A stretch of DNA of 64,000 nucleotides, from the NCBI GenBank assembly GCA_018857735.1, contig JABMCL010001459.1, forward strand, positions 267,001 through 331,000, written 5' to 3'. Positions 57,201 to 64,000 of the stretch are shown here, in pieces. A program made the position numbers and the translations under genes. The number at the start of each line of letters is the position of its first letter. The first letter of the stretch is position 1. Source of the stretch: Alviniconcha marisindica (Eukaryota; Mollusca; Gastropoda; Provannidae). Under the pieces are notes generated by a model. That model saw only the letters and a list, made by a program, of their open reading frames with translations, was not told where the DNA came from and did not search any database.

Positions 57201-58962
57201 ATTTCAGTGTGTGTTCTTACTCTGCCATATTGTTTTCAATGAATGTTCTTACTCTGCCACCTTGTTTTCAGTGAGTGTTCTTACTCTGCCACCTTGTTTT
57301 CAGTGAGTGTTCTTACTCTGCCAGATGTTCTTACTCTGCCATATTGTTTTCAGTGAGTGTTCTTACTCTGCCATATTGTTTTCAGTGAATGTTCTTACTC
57401 TGCCACATTGATTTCAGTGTGTGTTCTTACTCTGCCACATTGATTTCAGTGTGTGTTCTTACTCTGCCTACCGGTTGACTGGACGTAAAACACCAACTTA
57501 CTTACTTACTTTGCCACATTGATTTCAGTGTGTGTTCTTACTCTGCCATATTGTTTTCAGTGTGTGTTCTTACTCAGCCTACCGGTTGACTGGACGTAAA
57601 ACACCAACTTACTTACTTACTTTGCCACATTGATTTCAGTGTGTGTTCTTACTCTGCCACATTGTTTTCAGTGAACATTCTTACTCTGACACATTGTCTT
57701 TGATTTCATAGTGTTCTTACTTTGCCACATTGGTTTTGGTCAGACCAGGAATATTGTTTCCTTTCGTTACAATTGTGTGATGTCATTCTTTGAGCCAGTG
57801 GTTCCATCATTTCAGACAATCCCATTTGAATTTCATTGTGATATTTCTGGACCAACACCTGTTTGGCTTTGTTTACGTGATTGTGTTTCATTTGTGCAAT
57901 TGGGATTAACATAACAAATCTGAGACTTGTGGTCTGTACCCTGTTCCATGAGACATGCGACATTAACGCTGTTCCAGACCAATCCATTGCTCGTACGGGT
58001 GGACACTGACTCAGGCCATGGTGCAGGGAAACCCACTGCCAAAATTGTGAGTGTCTGTCATCAGTCGGTCAGTCTGGCTGCTGCTTTGTAGCAAATGTAT
58101 GGATGTTTGTACCAACAGTGTGTCTCTCTTTTGTCTTTGTCTGTCCGTCTCTCTGTCATCTGTCTCTCTCTCCCCCGCCCTTCTCTCTCTGTCTGTCTGT
58201 CTGTTTCTCTATGTGCCATAATTGTGAGTGGGTATCTCCCTTTGTGTGTGCCAAAATTGTGTGTTTGTGTTATCAGTTTGTCTGTCTGTGGCACAATTTT
58301 TGGTGTATGTGTGTGTGTCTGTGCCAAAATGGTGAATGGCTCTCTGTCTGTGTGTGCCACGGTTGTGAGTGGCTGTCCCTCTGTGTGCCAAAATCGCTAT
58401 GTCTGTTTTACTGCCTTTTTTATTTTATTTTTTATATAATTATATTCAGTTTATGTTACAAAATAACAAATGCTCCATAAGTCACAGTCACACTCATAGA
58501 CAACTGCAAGCATAACACATACACATATACACACTATATTTGCATGCATGTGCACACATGTATACACACAAACACATGGGTAAAAATACTACACCATTGG
58601 AAGTTACAAGTTCAGAGACCAGTTTTGGAGACCGTGAAGGAAGGGCCATAACAGAGATCAAAAGGGAGATAATTGCAGCTTTGTGCAGCAGAAAAACAGA
58701 AGGCATGATTCTCATGCTGTCATATCATCAATGATGAAATGACAGGCCTTAGCTGTTTCATGTATCCTACAATGGCCCCGGGCCATGAGGATAAAGTGTT
58801 GAAAATAGCTGACCTTTAATGGACAGAGGGAGAAATGGCAGACGATTGACTTGACTATCTGCAAGCCAAATTATGGCTTTTGTGTTTTCTTTGCAGATTG
58901 AGGAAATCGCAGACCTGTACTGCTTCGTTTGTCAGACAGTTGGCTTGGAGTGGACAGACTGA
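29820..58962 (+). CDS. PREP: Prolyl endopeptidase (prolyl oligopeptidase), complete 20-exon gene
   Basis: PREP is a serine peptidase of family S9A that cleaves peptides shorter than about 30 residues after proline, mainly in the cytosol. Exons: 29820-29888, 37333-37460, 38781-38876, 40526-40694, 41863-41964, 42329-42471, 44336-44451, 44774-44823, 45160-45255, 45940-46044, 46608-46712, 47654-47734, 48599-48712, 49762-49910, 52266-52382, 53972-54067, 55063-55164, 56292-56448, 57978-58046 and 58897-58962. They sum to 2,130 nt in frame, 709 aa, against 710 in human. The seven-bladed propeller is coded by about exons 3-13 and the alpha/beta hydrolase domain by the two ends. Visible active-site residues are Y473, F476, S554 (GGSNGG), N555, W595, D640, R642 and H679 (SGHGAG). 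An in-frame ATG at 29,709 would add 37 residues with a hydrophobic helix. No frameshift or stop was found, so the gene looks functional. Confidence 0.96.
30680..31200. repeat. Low-copy tandem repeat, ~170 bp unit, about three copies
   Basis: Each copy contains CTGTATCTCAGG-A-TA followed by TTGTGCTA, then CATCAAAAT-TTTG and AAACAATCTGGT. Copies are strongly diverged. Confidence 0.6.
32025..32492 (-). CDS. Candidate small two-exon antisense gene nested in PREP intron 1
   Basis: The product is unrecognised. Exon A ends at 32,472 with a consensus donor (TTG|GTAAGT). Exon B is 32123-32025, with acceptor TTTCTTTCAG, and AATAAA follows 33 nt after the stop (31,987-31,992). Joined, ATG 32,492 gives 39 aa: MPCENIL, then [15 protein letters not shown] and a Leu-rich end. 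A stronger-context ATG at 32,554 ([16 protein letters not shown]) is in another frame and stops at the junction, giving 27 aa. CpG density rises upstream, to about 33,000. This could be a real micropeptide gene, a non-coding RNA, or chance. Confidence 0.25.
33361..33417. repeat. (TA)n microsatellite
   Basis: About 55 bp of TA. Confidence 0.95.
35591..35665. repeat. (AC)n microsatellite
   Basis: About 75 bp of AC with T and G interruptions, ending 27 bp before the hAT-like element. Confidence 0.95.
35692..36657. mobile_element. Non-autonomous hAT-like DNA transposon, 966 bp
   Basis: The ends are perfect 13-bp inverted repeats, CAGGGGTCGCGCT. CAGGG-type ends are typical of hAT elements. Flanking 8-mers are GCATATTT and ATATTTTT, so the expected 8-bp duplication is imperfect; ATATTT is shared exactly. 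There is no transposase frame. Inside is a smaller inverted pair (GACTATAAGG and CCTTATAGTC, about 36,337-36,393). CpGs are well kept, suggesting recent activity compared with the relic at 23.2-23.9 kb. Confidence 0.75.
36775..37332 (+). repeat. Tandem array of the exon 2 splice-acceptor region
   Basis: About ten degenerate units repeat TTTTGTTGTACAG followed by ATTGCTGACCCATACTGC, CTAGAGGACCCAGACTT and ATGACATTTGTG. Longer units copy the first 12 codons of exon 2. The array abuts the real exon. Confidence 0.9.
37333..37460 (+). CDS. PREP: PREP exon 2
   Basis: Residues 24-66, starting [19 protein letters not shown]. The acceptor TTGTACAG is the last unit of a tandem array that repeats this junction upstream. 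Donor GTAATA. Confidence 0.95.
38781..38876 (+). CDS. PREP: PREP exon 3
   Basis: Residues 66-98, [20 protein letters not shown] and [11 protein letters not shown]; acceptor GTGCCAG, donor GTAAGA. Decayed partial copies follow in the intron. Confidence 0.95.
38877..39200 (+). repeat. Decayed tandem copies of exon 3
   Basis: At least four partial copies match exon 3. They lie at 38,908-38,970 ([20 protein letters not shown]), 38,995-39,035 (YSCPKYH), 39,068-39,130 and 39,160-39,190 (YSCPKYYY then a stop). Each is preceded by a shared CTGCTGACAG spacer. Confidence 0.85.
39230..40040 (+). repeat. Diverged tandem repeat of ~250-300 bp in PREP intron 3
   Basis: Three to four copies each carry CCTTTTGTA-CCAAA, GTGATA--ACATCATCA, GTG-CCTATGAAAA-TGG-TTGCT and AAGGTTA-A-GGAGAGCT. 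A TA microsatellite (39,757-39,780) and a CA tract (39,528-39,544) lie within. Confidence 0.6.
40526..40694 (+). CDS. PREP: PREP exon 4
   Basis: Residues 98-154 from [20 protein letters not shown] to SGSDWVTIK; acceptor TTTCAG, donor GTAACA. Its last ~36 bp plus donor are repeated about 17 times downstream. Confidence 0.95.
40695..41455 (+). repeat. Minisatellite made from the exon 4 donor region (42-44 bp unit)
   Basis: About 17 copies of GTCTGAGTGAGAGTGGATCT followed by GACTGGGTCACCATCAAGGT. The unit is the last ~36 nt of exon 4 plus its donor. Copies near the exon keep CACCATCAAG|GTAACA; distal copies read GACATCAAG|GTGAAG. Confidence 0.95.
41654..41676. repeat. Poly-C run of 23
   Basis: Uninterrupted C tract in PREP intron 4. 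Confidence 0.95.
41863..41964 (+). CDS. PREP: PREP exon 5
   Basis: Residues 155-188, ending [18 protein letters not shown]; phase 0-0, donor GTAAGT. Confidence 0.95.
42140..42328 (+). repeat. Short-unit array containing the exon 6 acceptor
   Basis: About nine degenerate ~22-24 bp units, GACAAGTGATGTGTGTTGTG-like, run through intron 5. The last one supplies TGTTGTGACAG, the acceptor of exon 6. Confidence 0.85.
42329..42471 (+). CDS. PREP: PREP exon 6
   Basis: Residues 189-236, including [17 protein letters not shown] and PKWM. The acceptor TTGTGACAG is itself part of a tandem array. Donor GTCAGT. Confidence 0.93.
42478..43270 (+). repeat. 50-bp G-rich minisatellite in PREP intron 6
   Basis: About 15 near-identical copies of GTGGGTGGATGAAGTGGGTG followed by GGGGTGCTTGGGTGAGGGAC. 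It starts only a few bases after the exon 6 donor. Units contain four G-runs close together. Confidence 0.95.
44100..44326 (+). mobile_element. SINE-related insertion upstream of exon 7
   Basis: The 3' end carries GGGCGTAAAACACCAACTTA then ACTT repeats (to 44,326), the same tail as the other SINE copies. The left boundary is uncertain. A separate GATTGATTGATGATCACTTA repeat motif begins near 43,930. Confidence 0.55.
44336..44451 (+). CDS. PREP: PREP exon 7
   Basis: Residues 236-275, including [18 protein letters not shown]. The acceptor CGTTTCAG lies 9 bp after a SINE tail. Donor GTAAGG. Confidence 0.95.
44774..44823 (+). CDS. PREP: PREP exon 8
   Basis: Residues 275-291, [16 protein letters not shown]; 50 nt, acceptor CATTTCAG, donor GTACTC. 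Confidence 0.92.
45160..45255 (+). CDS. PREP: PREP exon 9
   Basis: Residues 292-323, starting [20 protein letters not shown]; phase 0-0, acceptor ACTCCCAG, donor GTAAGT. Confidence 0.95.
45940..46044 (+). CDS. PREP: PREP exon 10
   Basis: Residues 324-358, including [20 protein letters not shown]; phase 0-0, acceptor CTGTGCAG, donor GTAAAA. Confidence 0.95.
46608..46712 (+). CDS. PREP: PREP exon 11
   Basis: Residues 359-393, ending [15 protein letters not shown]; phase 0-0, donor GTAGTA. Confidence 0.94.
47654..47734 (+). CDS. PREP: PREP exon 12
   Basis: Residues 394-420, [20 protein letters not shown] and KEPYQPK; phase 0-0, acceptor CCCCCAG, donor GTAGGG. Confidence 0.95.
48050..48358 (+). 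repeat. 45-bp minisatellite in PREP intron 12
   Basis: About seven copies of CTGCTAGACCGAGCTGGTCT followed by GTCTGCTTATCAGCATCGCA. The unit length is a multiple of three, so it makes a spurious open frame. Confidence 0.95.
48599..48712 (+). CDS. PREP: PREP exon 13
   Basis: Residues 421-458, ending [16 protein letters not shown], the return into the hydrolase domain; donor GTGAAG. Confidence 0.95.
48878..48930. repeat. Near-perfect hairpin
   Basis: AGCCCTTTCAGAATCAGAAT and ATTCTGATTCTGAAAGGGCT pair across a ~13-nt loop in PREP intron 13. Confidence 0.85.
48950..49440 (+). repeat. 40-bp minisatellite in PREP intron 13
   Basis: About 11 copies of GGCTAGAACAGATACATGAG followed by TGACACTAAACAAAAGAAAA. 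Confidence 0.95.
49762..49910 (+). CDS. PREP: PREP exon 14
   Basis: Residues 459-508, including [14 protein letters not shown] (Y473 oxyanion residue, F476 in the S1 pocket) and VANIRGG. Donor GTGAGA. The final ~23 bp and donor seed the large array that follows. Confidence 0.95.
49888..51320 (+). repeat. Large array seeded by the exon 14 donor (65- and ~82-bp units)
   Basis: The first half has about 11 copies of a 65-bp unit with TGGCAAACATCTGTGGTGGA. The second half has about seven ~82-bp units with TGGCAAACATCCACGGTGGA. These echo TGGCAAACATCCGGGGTGGA at the end of exon 14. The 65-bp units lost the GT (GGAAAGAGG), while the 82-bp units keep GGAAAGTGAGAG, identical to the real donor. Confidence 0.95.
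51420..52250 (+). repeat. 39-bp minisatellite ending just before exon 15
   Basis: About 20 copies of CTGAGTAAAGGGTCATTCCT followed by TGACGACCACCCCCATCCT. The last unit stops about 20 bp before the exon 15 acceptor, so it occupies the branch-point region. Confidence 0.95.
52266..52382 (+). CDS. PREP: PREP exon 15
   Basis: Residues 508-547, [10 protein letters not shown] to KYTTPG. Joining exon 14 makes the variant IRGGNEYG where human has IRGGGEYG. Acceptor GTTCCCAG, donor GTGAGT. Confidence 0.94.
52430..52960 (+). repeat. GT-rich minisatellite in PREP intron 15
   Basis: About ten variable-length units containing GGTGTTGATGTGTCATTGTT then TAGTGGTGG and TTTGATGTGGTT. Confidence 0.9.
53331..53790. 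mobile_element. Fold-back element with ~210-bp arms
   Basis: The left arm (53,331-53,554) and right arm (53,580-53,790) are reverse complements around a ~25-nt loop. The innermost stem pairs CCTGTCCAGTGCTTGGA with TCCAAGCACTGGACAG. Related single-arm copies lie near 53,078-53,190 (AAATTTTCAGGG, CCCCTTTTTCA) and around 45,460-45,750. It is non-coding and MITE-like, in PREP intron 15. Confidence 0.8.
53972..54067 (+). CDS. PREP: PREP exon 16 (catalytic serine)
   Basis: Residues 547-579 with [21 protein letters not shown]554 is the nucleophile and N555 a substrate contact. Acceptor GTGGGCAG, donor GTAAGT. Confidence 0.96.
54121..54239. repeat. (TC)n microsatellite
   Basis: About 115 bp of TC with interruptions, 50 bp after exon 16. 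Confidence 0.95.
54690..55030 (+). repeat. ~41-bp minisatellite before exon 17
   Basis: About eight copies of GGTTAATGGTATATCATATG followed by ATGTCACAAGGGCAGGGAGA. It ends about 30 bp before the acceptor of exon 17. Confidence 0.92.
55063..55164 (+). CDS. PREP: PREP exon 17
   Basis: Residues 579-613, including [20 protein letters not shown]595 stacks on the substrate proline in the known structures. Donor GTGAGC. Confidence 0.95.
55225..55760 (+). repeat. 42-bp CA-rich minisatellite in PREP intron 17
   Basis: About 12 copies of GCCATGATCTGCACACATGC followed by ATGGGCATACATACACACAC. Because 42 is a multiple of three, both strands stay open for 200-290 codons. Starts about 60 bp after exon 17. 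Confidence 0.95.
55930..56260. repeat. TC, TG, poly-C, CAC and CA low-complexity cluster
   Basis: Includes a poly-C run near 56,118-56,136 followed by ACC and CA repeats, ending about 30 bp before exon 18. Confidence 0.9.
56292..56448 (+). CDS. PREP: PREP exon 18 (catalytic aspartate)
   Basis: Residues 613-665, YSPLHN, then [21 protein letters not shown]640 and R642 equal human D641 and R643, with a one-residue deletion upstream. Donor GTGAGT. Confidence 0.96.
56595..56947 (+). mobile_element. Probable full-length tRNA-derived SINE
   Basis: A GTTGAAGTCC segment at 56,664-56,673 resembles a pol III B box, and a CCAGGCAGTAAGG segment ~50 bp earlier could be an A box. The 3' end has CACTGGTTGACTGGGCATGA and an ACTT tail, matching the truncated copies. 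About 350 bp, in PREP intron 18. Confidence 0.55.
57175..57720 (+). repeat. ~32-bp minisatellite with embedded SINE tails in PREP intron 18
   Basis: About 15 units of TGTTCTTACTCTGCCACATT followed by GTTTTCAGTG. Two units contain a 40-bp SINE 3' tail (GGTTGACTGGACGTAAAACA) at about 57,471-57,510 and 57,580-57,620. Every unit carries a TTTTCAG acceptor-like hexamer. Confidence 0.9.
57978..58046 (+). CDS. PREP: PREP exon 19 (catalytic histidine)
   Basis: Residues 666-688, [17 protein letters not shown]679 equals human H680. Acceptor GTTCCAG, donor GTGAGT. Confidence 0.96.
58897..58962 (+). CDS. PREP: PREP exon 20 and stop
   Basis: Residues 689-709, [20 protein letters not shown] then D and TGA; acceptor CTTTGCAG. 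Confidence 0.95.
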   Translation: MEEIADLYCFVCQTVGLEWTD

Positions 58963-59544
58963 CAGACTTGTGGCACAGCACCGGCCTCACACCTTTGATC
59001 TTCACCCCTTCATTGATCCTGGTGGGAGTTGCCGCCCTTCTGCCTCATCCTGATTGTCCAGTCAGACTGTGCTCTAATGCATAAATGTCTCTTTGCTGTT
59101 TTGTCATTTGCTCATGCTGTTTTCTGTTGTTTTAATGGAATGTATCTTGGGTTTTATGCATGTTTTTGTTGTTGTGGGGGTGGGGGTAGGGGTTAATTAA
59201 TGGAATGCCACGTGGGTTTTATCAGATGTGTTTATAAACAGAATATACTTCGAGTTTTATATTTGCATGCATGCAGAACCACACACGGGATGATGGCCAG
59301 GTTTCCCCTCAAAGACCAGGCTCATTTCCAGCAACAGAATGGGTTACTTTTTGTATGTATCAGGAATGAAGATGTGTATGATGTGTTTTCCTTTCATCTG
59401 ATAGCTGTTGTCCTACTTTTTGTATGTATTAGGAATGAAGTTGTGTATGATGTGTTTTCCTTTTGTCTGATGGCTATTGTCCTACTTCATGAAAAGTGCG
59501 CTCTGTGACTCTTTACATCCTGGGTGTGGTGATAAGTCAGGTGT

Positions 59545-60215
59545 TTGCTGTTGCACAGTCTAAACCACACAGCAACTGCACACTGAGGAATGTAACATGT
59601 CCTCAGCATGATGCTATTGCACAGTCTAAACCACACAGCAACTGCATATTGAGGAATGTAACCTGTTCTCAGCATGATGCTGTTGTGCAGTCTAAACCAC
59701 ACAGCAACTGCATACTGAGGAATGTAGCATGTTCTCAGCACGATGCTGTTGCACAGTCTAAACCACACAGCAACTGCGCACTGAGGAATGTAACATGTTC
59801 TCAGCGTGATGCTGTTGTGCAGTCTAAACCACACAGCAACTGCATATTGAGGAATGTAACATGTTCTCAGTGTGATGCTGTTGCACAGTCTAAACCACAC
59901 AGCAACTGCATATTGAGGAATGTAGCATGTTCTCAGCACGATGCTGTTGCACAGTCTAAACCACACAGCAACTGCGCACTGAGGAATGTAACATGTTCTC
60001 AGCGTGATGCTGTTGTGCAGTCTAAACCACACAGCAACTGCATATTGAGGAATGTAACATGTTCTCAGCGTGATGCTTTTGCACAGTCTAAACCACACAG
60101 CTACTGCATATTGAGGAATGTAGCATGTTCTCAGCACGATGCTGTTGCACAGTCTAAACCACACAGCAACTGCGCACTGAGGAATGTAACATGTTCTCAG
60201 CGTGTCTGCACCAGT
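59545..60215 (+). repeat. 66-bp minisatellite 600 bp after the PREP stop
   Basis: About ten copies of ACAGTCTAAACCACACAGCA followed by ACTGCATATTGAGGAATGTA. A single diverged copy with shared downstream flank lies at 60,660-60,790, so the array lies in a duplicated segment. Open on both strands for about 270 codons because 66 is a multiple of three. Confidence 0.93.
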
Positions 60216-60930
60216 GCTGATTGTGCTGGTGCTGTTCTGAAACCTTTGCCAGATTCTTTTCTGACTACTCCCCAAACACTTTGTGAATGTTTCCAGAACA
60301 CTTTCTGAACACTCCTTAAACACTTCCTGAACCCTGACTACTCCCTAACCACTTTCTGAATGCTTCCTGAATTATTGATTACTCCCTGGATTTCTTTTTT
60401 TTAATGCTTCTTGAACACTTTGTGAACATTATTTGTACTTGTTTTTTGTTTTTTTGATAATGGTTTTTTTAATCATCGCAGCACATTTCTGCAGTCTTAA
60501 TTCAACCCCTCTCCCTTCCCCCTTTTGTTGTTGTTGTTGTTGTTGAGAATATTTATGTTTAATTATTTGAAACAAAACTAAGCAACTTTATTATCCCAAA
60601 CAGGAAAGCCAGCCACGGCAGAGGGGCATCACTCCAGCTTACTGTTGACTGCCGAGCCACTAATGCTCAGCATAAACCCCACAGCAACTGCACACCGAGG
60701 AATGTAACGTGTCCTCAGCGTGTCTACACCAGTGCTGGTTGTACTGGTGCTGTTCTGAACCCTTTGCAAATACTGCCTGAATGCTCCGTGAACATTTTCA
60801 GCAGAATTTTGCCAGCACACTATATTGCACCTGCTGTGGGATCTTTAACCTAAAGCAGAATTTTGCCCAGCACACTATATTTCACCTGCTGTGGGATCTT
60901 TAACCTGCACACATCTCTAGCACACAGAGT
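60216..60930. other. Sequence between 3'-flank arrays, with internal duplications
   Basis: Includes a GTT microsatellite (60,526-60,546), the diverged 66-bp unit, and a direct duplication of GCAGAATTTTGCC-AGCACA (about 60,802 and 60,855). No gene seen. Confidence 0.6.
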
Positions 60931-61369
60931 TGCTTTCACCTCTCCCAAAAGTCATCCCAAGGACTAGATGCAGAGTTGACCCCATTTCCTTTCTGGGTGA
61001 ACAAAGTATTGCATGAACCACCCCGTAGCTCCAGAGAGAGGGGAGTAGGTTGTCGCTGTTGATCAAGGAGTCGAACCTCACATCTTCTCAGTCCTGAGTG
61101 CAGTGTCTTCTCCGCTTGGCAGCACCAGCACCGTGTAGTGGTAATTATGTGCAGCAACAACCATGTGTTTGGATTCAGCTGCACCTTGTTTTTTAGTGCT
61201 AATGGTTGGGTTTTAAATGTCCTGTCAACTGCACCATTACCTCAGAATGAATATATTTGACTGTAGTACTACCAGTTTTCATTAGGACCATCAGTAAACA
61301 TGAAACTATGTATGCAGCTAGCTTTCTGTAGATGTTTGTTTGTCTTCTCCAGCATACTAGCATTGACTG

Positions 61370-61690
61370 TAGTGAACTGACATTGACTGCAATGAACTGA
61401 TGTTGACTGCTGTGAACAGACATCATCTGCAGTGAAGTGACATTGACTGCAGTGAACTAATACTGTCTGCAGTAAACTGACATTGACTGCAGTTCACTGC
61501 TGTTGATTGATGTTAACTGATGCTGACTGCAGTGAACTGATGCGGCTGCAGTGAGCTTGTGTTGACCGGTGTTGATTGCAGTAGACTGATGTTTACAGAT
61601 GCTGACTGCAGTTAAATGGCATTGACTGCAGTCAACTGTTGCCAACTGCAGTGAACTTGCATTGACCGGTGTTGATTGTAGACTGGTGTT
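61370..61690 (+). repeat. Degenerate GACTGCAGTGAACTGA array
   Basis: Irregular units of about 18-24 bp, the probable ancestor of the more regular array that follows. Confidence 0.8.
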
Positions 61691-62545
61691 GACTGCAGCG
61701 GACTGGTTTGGACTGTAGTAAACTGTGGACTGGTTTGGACTGTAGTAAACTGTGGACTGGTCTGGACTGTTGTAAACTGTGGACTGGTTTGGACTGTAGT
61801 AAACTATGGACTGTAGTAAACTGTGGAAAGGTCTGAACTGTAGTAAACTGTGGACTGGTCTGGACTGTAGTAAACTGTGGACTGGTCTGGACTGTAGTAA
61901 ACTGTGGACTGGTCTGGACTGTAGTAAACTGTGGACTGGTTTGGACTGTAGTAAACTGTGGACTGGTCTGGACTGTAGTAAACTGTGGACTGGTTTGGAC
62001 TAGTAAACTGTGGAAAGGTCTGAACTGTAGTAAACTGTGGACTGGTCTGGACTGTAATAAACTGTGGACTGTAGTAAACTGTGGACTGGTCTGGACTGTA
62101 GTAAACTGTGGACTGTAGTAAACTGTGGACTGGTCTGGACTGTAGTAAACTGTGGACTGGTCTGGACTGTAGTAAACTGTGGACTGGTTTGGAATGTGGA
62201 CTGGTCTGGACTGTAGTAAACTGTGGACTGGTCTGGGCTGTAGTAAACTGTGGACTGGTTTGGAATGTGGACTGGTCTGGACTGTAGTAAACTGTGGACT
62301 GGTTGGACTGTAGTAAACTGTGGACTGGTCTGGACTGTAGTAAACTGTGGACTGGTTTGGACTGTAGTAAACTGTGGACTGGTTAGTAACTGTGGACTGG
62401 TTTGGACTGTAGTAAACTGTGGACTGGTTGATGTAAACTGTGGACTGGTCTGGACTGTAGTAAACTGTGGACTGGTTTGGACTGTAGTAAACTGTGGACT
62501 GGACTGTAGTAAGCTGTGGATTTTTTTGGACTAGTAAACTGCAGG
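61691..62545 (+). repeat. 27-bp minisatellite
   Basis: About 30 copies of CTGTAGTAAACTGTGGACTG plus GTCTGGA with length variants. In frame it reads CSKLWTGLD, a repeat artefact. Confidence 0.95.
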
Positions 62546-62934
62546 GAAATGGTGTTGAGTGGTGGTACTGACTGCAATGAAAGGTGCGGCTGTGTGGAGC
62601 TGTTGCTCAGTGCCCAGCACTGTGGCTCAAGCTTATCCTGCAACTGAAGGAGAGAAGACTGTGGCGCTCAACATGGGGTTTTAAGGCAGCAATAGAAATG
62701 CATCATTTCTAGCCTGTGTTGAGGTAGTATTTATGTTCTCACCTGGTTACGTGAACAGTTCTGAAGTTAGTTCCTTGTGAGGACTTGACGTAGAGGGCCC
62801 TGGGCTGACCAGGAAGCCCTGCCTTTTTCTTCACAAGCTGTCCCTCTGACCACTGTGTGGTATTGTGCTGACTGCTGGACCGCATGGTGACGTCAGTCTG
62901 AGTAAGCATGTGCCTCCTTTAATCGCAGCTCGTA

Positions 62935-63170
62935 CCTGGCATCGTCAGTGATTCTGTCAACCTGTATCATTACTTTGAAACTTTGGATTTAACCTGTCTT
63001 TCCATCATCAGCGATTCTGTGAACCTGTATTATTATTTTGAAGTTTGGGATTTAACCTGTCTTTAGATTTAACCTGTCTTTTCATCATCAGCGATTCTGT
63101 GAACCTGTATCATTTTGAAGCGTTGGATTTAACCTGTCTTCAGATTTAACCTGTCTTTTTCACTTGGTTA
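62935..63170 (+). repeat. Three-copy repeat (~60-85 bp)
   Basis: Copies share CATCAGCGATTCTGTGAACC, TGTATCATT, TTTGAA and GGATTTAACCTGTCTTT. Confidence 0.85.
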
Positions 63171-63370
63171 CTATGCTTCAGCATGTAAGAAAAAACGTTG
63201 CAGCCCTTTCTTTCTTCTTTTTTATTTCTTCAGGTTTTTCATGCAGATTATTAATTGTGATGTTCTGATTGGATGAAGTTATTGTGTGATTGACAGCTGA
63301 GAACCCTTCATTGTCCATGAGTGCATTTACTGTCATTAAAGTTCCTTGTGCCTAACGTGTTTGTCATGTG

Positions 63371-64000
63371 AGAACAAATATTGCAGTCATTTTTTGTATA
63401 AAAATAATTTAGGTTGAGGGAGTCTGATATTTTGATACATGTACTAATCATGTGTTTCGCGGAGATCTCTATTTTGTCAACTTTGTGTTGCCTGGATAAC
63501 TGTCATAAAATCGGATAAAAACATTTAGACAGCGTTTTGGTGGTGTTGTTCATGACAGTGTGTGTGTGTGTGTGTGTGTGTGAATTTCTGTGACTATGTG
63601 CCAGTATGTGTTTGCGCATGCATGTTTTTTTCTTTCTGTGCATTTCTGTTCTCTGTGTATGTTTAAGTGTGGTATCTAGGGTGCGTGCATTAAAAAAAAA
63701 GAATTTACCAGAAGAGTGCAGATTCACATATATGAAGAGCGTGAATAAATTGGCAGCCATCAATGTTTCTTCCAGCAAGAGCTCTTGCGTGTGCTTTGCA
63801 TCATTTTGTATACTTTATTATTTTCCCAAATGGCACTTTTACCATGGGAAGTTCTGGGCACTTTCCCTAAGAAAGCAACCTCTGACTATCATGCAGCAAA
63901 CCCTTCCTAAATAAAAAGACTAACATTGGTTGAATTTCTGCCAGGGCAGTGGGTAGTCTTTCTCTCTTTCACTACTGCTTTGGGTCTTTAACATCCAGCT
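63371..64000. other. Right-edge sequence without a recognised gene
   Basis: Contains a TG microsatellite (63,560-63,582) and AATAAA near 63,744 and 63,911. No coding exon recognised. Confidence 0.5.

Larger units (their letters stand above)
58963..63370 (+). other. PREP 3' UTR and/or 3' flank
   Basis: The first convincing polyadenylation context I find is ATTAAAG at about 63,336 with a GT-rich stretch 15-30 nt later. That would make a 4.4-kb 3' UTR full of repeats. Variant signals nearer the stop cannot be excluded. AATAAA also occurs near 63,744 and 63,911. Confidence 0.35.

Noticed and set aside
59487..60323. 270- and 278-codon frames on opposite strands
   Set aside because: 66-bp tandem repeat; no start context or homology, and mirrored on both strands.
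61806..62534. CSKLWTGLD repeat frame
   Set aside because: 27-bp minisatellite translation; the frame breaks wherever a unit has a length variant.

Overview
This is a eukaryotic nuclear window: AT-rich, with long introns, GT-AG splice sites, microsatellites and dispersed repeats, and no operon-like gene packing. The gene content and a recurrent short retroposon with an ACACCAACTTACTTAC-type tail suggest a lophotrochozoan, most likely a gastropod mollusc. That placement is inference. Only a small fraction of the sequence is coding, and it comes from three recognisable genes.

Layout. (1) 1-5.8 kb holds no confident gene, only a decayed LINE RNase H fragment near 2.4-2.86 kb. (2) 5,878-26,312, minus strand: the mitochondrial ATP synthase inhibitory factor 1 gene (IF1, ATP5IF1), reconstructed from exons that join in phase. 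Its central coiled-coil exon exists in three tandem, homologous, phase 0-0 versions of exactly 81 nt, which looks like a set of alternative exons. (3) 28,074-29,379, minus strand: PTRHD1, two exons, 118 aa. (4) 29,820 (or 29,709)-58,962, plus strand: a complete 20-exon prolyl endopeptidase gene (PREP). All phases match, giving 709 aa with Ser554, Asp640 and His679 in place. PTRHD1 and PREP are divergent and share a promoter region of about 330-440 bp.

The most striking large-scale structure is in PREP. From about 36.8 kb to the 3' flank, its introns carry some fourteen different minisatellites. Several are built from, or run into, real exon-intron junctions: exon 2 acceptor, exon 3 body, exon 4 donor, exon 6 acceptor and exon 14 donor. 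The gene therefore carries dozens of decoy splice-site copies. The neighbouring IF1 introns have almost no such arrays. Other elements are a 966-bp hAT-like DNA transposon with perfect 13-bp terminal inverted repeats, 5'-truncated SINE copies with clear target-site duplications, a long fold-back element, and a possible small antisense gene nested in PREP intron 1.

The three genes have no known shared pathway: IF1 restrains mitochondrial ATP hydrolysis when the matrix acidifies, PTRHD1 is a PTH2-fold protein, and PREP cleaves short peptides after proline. The long open frames at 42-43, 50-51, 55, 59-60 and 62 kb are products of tandem repeats and are not called as genes. I saw no rRNA, tRNA or CRISPR.
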